NCBI GenBank assembly: GCA_027001345.1
Contig: JALTMS010000179.1
Span: forward strand, 1 to 6,904
Reading direction: 5' to 3'
DNA: 6,904 bases
Source: Acidobacteriota bacterium
Lineage (GTDB): Bacteria; Acidobacteriota; Polarisedimenticolia; J045
Shown: positions 4,996 to 6,904 of the stretch, one piece after another
Numbering within the stretch: the first letter of the stretch is position 1
Layout: every line of letters begins with the position of its first letter
Translations under genes and position numbers: made by a program
The notes under the pieces: generated by a model
The model's database searches: none
Told to the model about the DNA's origin: nothing
The model's input: the letters and a program-made list of their open reading frames with translations, nothing else

Positions 4996-6904
4996 TCAAT
5001 CCTCGCTGTCCTGGGGCTTGTAGGCCGCCATCAGTTCCTGCTGGATCTCGGCCGGCACCTTCTCGTAGCTGGCCAGTTCCATGGTGAACGAACCCCGGTC
5101 CTGGGTCAGTGACTTGAGCGTGGCCGAGTACTCCAGCATCTCGGCCATGGGCACCAGCGCCCTGACGATGCTGCGCCCCGACTGACTGTCGGAGCCCTGG
5201 ACCTTGCCGCGGCGTCGGGAGAGGTCGCCGAGGATGTCACCCATGTTTTCGTCGGGGCAGGTGACCACGACTTTCATCACCGGCTCGAGTACCACCGGCG
5301 CGGCACGCATCACGCAGGCCTTGAAGACCTGTCGGCCGGCAATCTGGAAGGCGATGTCCTTGGAGTCGACCGGGTGCTCCTTGCCGTCGAAGATCACGGC
5401 CTTGACGTCGCGCAGCGGATAGCCGGCGATCACGCCCTCCTCCATGATCTGCTTGACGCCCTTTTCGATCGAGGGCCAGAAATTCCGGGAGATTGCCCCT
5501 CCGACGATTTCCGAGGCGTATTCGAAGCCACCGCCGCGTGGCAGCGGCTCGATGCGCATGTGCACCTCGGCGAACTGCCCCGCGCCGCCCGATTGCTTCT
5601 TGTGCCGGTAGTCGCCGGAGGCCGCCTTGGTGATGGTCTCGAGGTAAGGGATCTTGGGCTTCTGCAGGATGCCCTTGACTCCGTCGCGGTGCTCCATCTT
5701 GTCCATCGCGGTGCGTACGTGGTCGATGCCCAGGCCGTGGAGCATCAGCTCGTGGGTCCGCGGATCGCGGGACAGGCGCAGGGTAGGGTCTTCCTCGGCC
5801 AGGTGGGCCAGGGAGCGGGCGATCTTCTCGTCGTCGCCCTTGCCCTCGCCATGCACCGCGTAGGCGATCACCGGCTCGGGGAAGGGGATCGGCGCGACGT
5901 GGGCCACGCTGCCCTTGTCGGCGACGAGGGTGCTGCCCGTGCGCGTGGCCTTGAGCTTGGTGACGAAGCCGATATCACCGGCCGGCACCTCGCTGACCTT
6001 GGTCCCTTCCTTGCCCCGGGCGATCGCCAGACCGGAAAGGCGCTCGGCGGTCTCGGTGTCGGCGTTCCAGGCGTTCTGGTCGGCGACGATCTTGCCCGAG
6101 AAGACCCTGAGCAAGCTGATCTGCCCGGCGAACTTGTCGATGTAGGTCTTGAAGACCTGGGCCACCAGGGGGCCATCGGGATCGGCCGTCAGCTCGAGCG
6201 GCTGACCGTCGGCATCGGTGATCGTCGGCAAGGGCCGATCGGCCGGAGAGGGGGCGAAGCCCACCAGCGCTTCGAGGATCTGATGCACACCGACCATCTT
6301 TGGCGCGGCAGTGGCGAAGACCGGGAAGAGGCTGCGCGAAGCGATGGCCAGCGCCAGCCCGCGGCGGAACTGATCGTCGCTCAGCTCGCCCTCTTCGAGG
6401 AAGGCATTCATCAGCTCGTCGTCGCTCTCGGCGACCATCTCGATCAATTGTTCCCGGGCGGTGGCGATGGCGTCGGCCATTTCCGCCGGCGGATCGGCAA
6501 TTTCCACTTCACGACCACCGGACTTGGGACGCAGCGCCTTGCCCGTCACCAGGCAGACGACGCCCTCGATCTTCTCGCCGGCTCCGATGGGTAGCGCGAT
6601 GGGCATCACCTGGCGGCCGAAACGCGCGATGAGAGTCTCGACCACCGTGGCGAAATCGGTGTTCTCCCGGTCGAGTTGGGTGACGGTGAAGACCAGCGGC
6701 TTGGCGTCGCTTTCGGCGTCCTCGAACATCTTCTCGGTCTGGACCTCGATGCCGTGGACCGCATGGACGGTGAGCATCGCGCAATCCGCCGCCCGCAGGG
6801 CCGCGGCGGCCTCGCCGATGAAATTGGTGTAACCCGGAGCGTCGATCAGGTTGATCTTGCACGCGCCGTGTTCGAGATAGGCGACAGCCACTGACATGCT
6901 GACC
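4996..6904 (-). CDS. Elongation factor G paralogue (EF-G2 type), N-terminus outside window
   Basis: Translational GTPase of the EF-G family, expected to act on the ribosome in the cytoplasm. The reading frame is open to the right edge. The ATG at 6897 is internal: the residues just before and after it (V-S-M-S-V-A-V-A) match the end of switch I (ERGI-T/S), so the P-loop and about 60 residues lie outside. Numbering from that Met, I see G3 as DAPGYTNF (19-26), G4 as TQLD (73-76), the domain II beta-barrel (about 243-335), domain III (about 342-410, with EEDP at 368-371), domain IV (about 415-535, with KQSGGAGQF at 434-442 and EHPVDS at 507-512) and the domain V RRRGKV stretch (561-566). The family catalytic His of G3 is Tyr, and G4 departs from NKxD. 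Both point to a paralogue of canonical fusA, which is probably encoded elsewhere. The TGA stop is one base before the asnS start. Confident on family; whether it performs translocation, recycling or another role is not decided by the sequence. Confidence 0.93.
   Translation of the reverse strand, partial: VSMSVAVAYLEHGACKINLIDAPGYTNFIGEAAAALRAADCAMLTVHAVHGIEVQTEKMFEDAESDAKPLVFTVTQLDRENTDFATVVETLIARFGRQVMPIALPIGAGEKIEGVVCLVTGKALRPKSGGREVEIADPPAEMADAIATAREQLIEMVAESDDELMNAFLEEGELSDDQFRRGLALAIASRSLFPVFATAAPKMVGVHQILEALVGFAPSPADRPLPTITDADGQPLELTADPDGPLVAQVFKTYIDKFAGQISLLRVFSGKIVADQNAWNADTETAERLSGLAIARGKEGTKVSEVPAGDIGFVTKLKATRTGSTLVADKGSVAHVAPIPFPEPVIAYAVHGEGKGDDEKIARSLAHLAEEDPTLRLSRDPRTHELMLHGLGIDHVRTAMDKMEHRDGVKGILQKPKIPYLETITKAASGDYRHKKQSGGAGQFAEVHMRIEPLPRGGGFEYASEIVGGAISRNFWPSIEKGVKQIMEEGVIAGYPLRDVKAVIFDGKEHPVDSKDIAFQIAGRQVFKACVMRAAPVVLEPVMKVVVTCPDENMGDILGDLSRRRGKVQGSDSQSGRSIVRALVPMAEMLEYSATLKSLTQDRGSFTMELASYEKVPAEIQQELMAAYKPQDSED
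5001..5004 (-). promoter_or_regulatory. Shine-Dalgarno of asnS (GAGG)
   Basis: On the minus strand GAGG lies six bases before the GTG at 4994, inside the last codons of the EF-G gene. It supports GTG as the asnS start even though GTG is not the commonest initiator. The layout is GAGG-ATTGAA-GTG, with the EF-G stop TGA contained in the spacer. Confidence 0.7.

Noticed and set aside
3873..5087. Plus-strand open frame of 404 codons opposite asnS
   Set aside because: Antisense to a fully conserved AsnRS; no motif of its own.
5374..6594. Plus-strand open frame of 406 codons opposite the EF-G gene
   Set aside because: Antisense shadow; its Gly/Asp/Leu-rich product mirrors EF-G codons and matches nothing I recognise.
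6895..6897. ATG at 6897 as the true start of the EF-G gene
   Set aside because: It falls in switch I. A protein starting here would lack the P-loop, and the frame is open to the edge with the expected preceding residues Val-Ser.
1..6904. CRISPR arrays, tRNA or rRNA genes, insertion sequences, attachment sites, defence or secretion modules
   Set aside because: No regularly spaced repeats, cloverleaf-like stretch, transposase motif or defence domain was seen; almost all DNA is accounted for by the six genes.

Overview
The window is a GC-rich (by eye about two thirds GC), fully coding stretch of a bacterial chromosome. Every gene lies on the minus strand, so transcription runs from the right edge (6904) to the left edge (1). 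In transcription order it holds: a divergent elongation factor G paralogue (EF-G2 type; its N-terminus with the P-loop lies beyond the right edge), asparaginyl-tRNA synthetase (asnS), ribosomal protein S12 methylthiotransferase (rimO), phosphatidylglycerophosphatase A (pgpA), bifunctional riboflavin kinase/FAD synthetase (ribF), and a DUF2064/TIGR04282-family glycosyltransferase-like protein. A 150-base non-coding tail follows.

The most striking feature of the layout is how tightly the genes are packed. The EF-G stop and the asnS start are one base apart. asnS/rimO overlap as GTGA, rimO/pgpA as ATGA and pgpA/ribF as ATGA. ribF and the last gene meet as TGATG (or GTGA). This is the signature of one polycistronic unit with translational coupling. 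No promoter is visible because the 5' end of the unit is outside the window, and no terminator is visible at the left end. A purine-rich GAGGAG at the extreme left edge may be the ribosome binding site of a further minus-strand gene just outside.

Functionally the first three genes belong to translation: a ribosomal translocase-like GTPase, Asn-tRNA charging and modification of S12. The next two are basic metabolism: phosphatidylglycerol synthesis and flavin cofactor synthesis. The last is a nucleotide-sugar-type transferase of unknown substrate.

The organism cannot be fixed from this window. High GC, a short-form AsnRS, an EF-G paralogue with a non-canonical G3 motif, and a RibF whose flavokinase motif lacks the usual glycine are, from my memory of the families, most compatible with Acidobacteriota or a neighbouring deltaproteobacterial-type lineage. 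That is an inference, not an observation.

I looked for an unusual system (defence module, mobile element, CRISPR, novel RNA) and found none. The points worth a second look are sequence-level oddities inside otherwise ordinary housekeeping genes.
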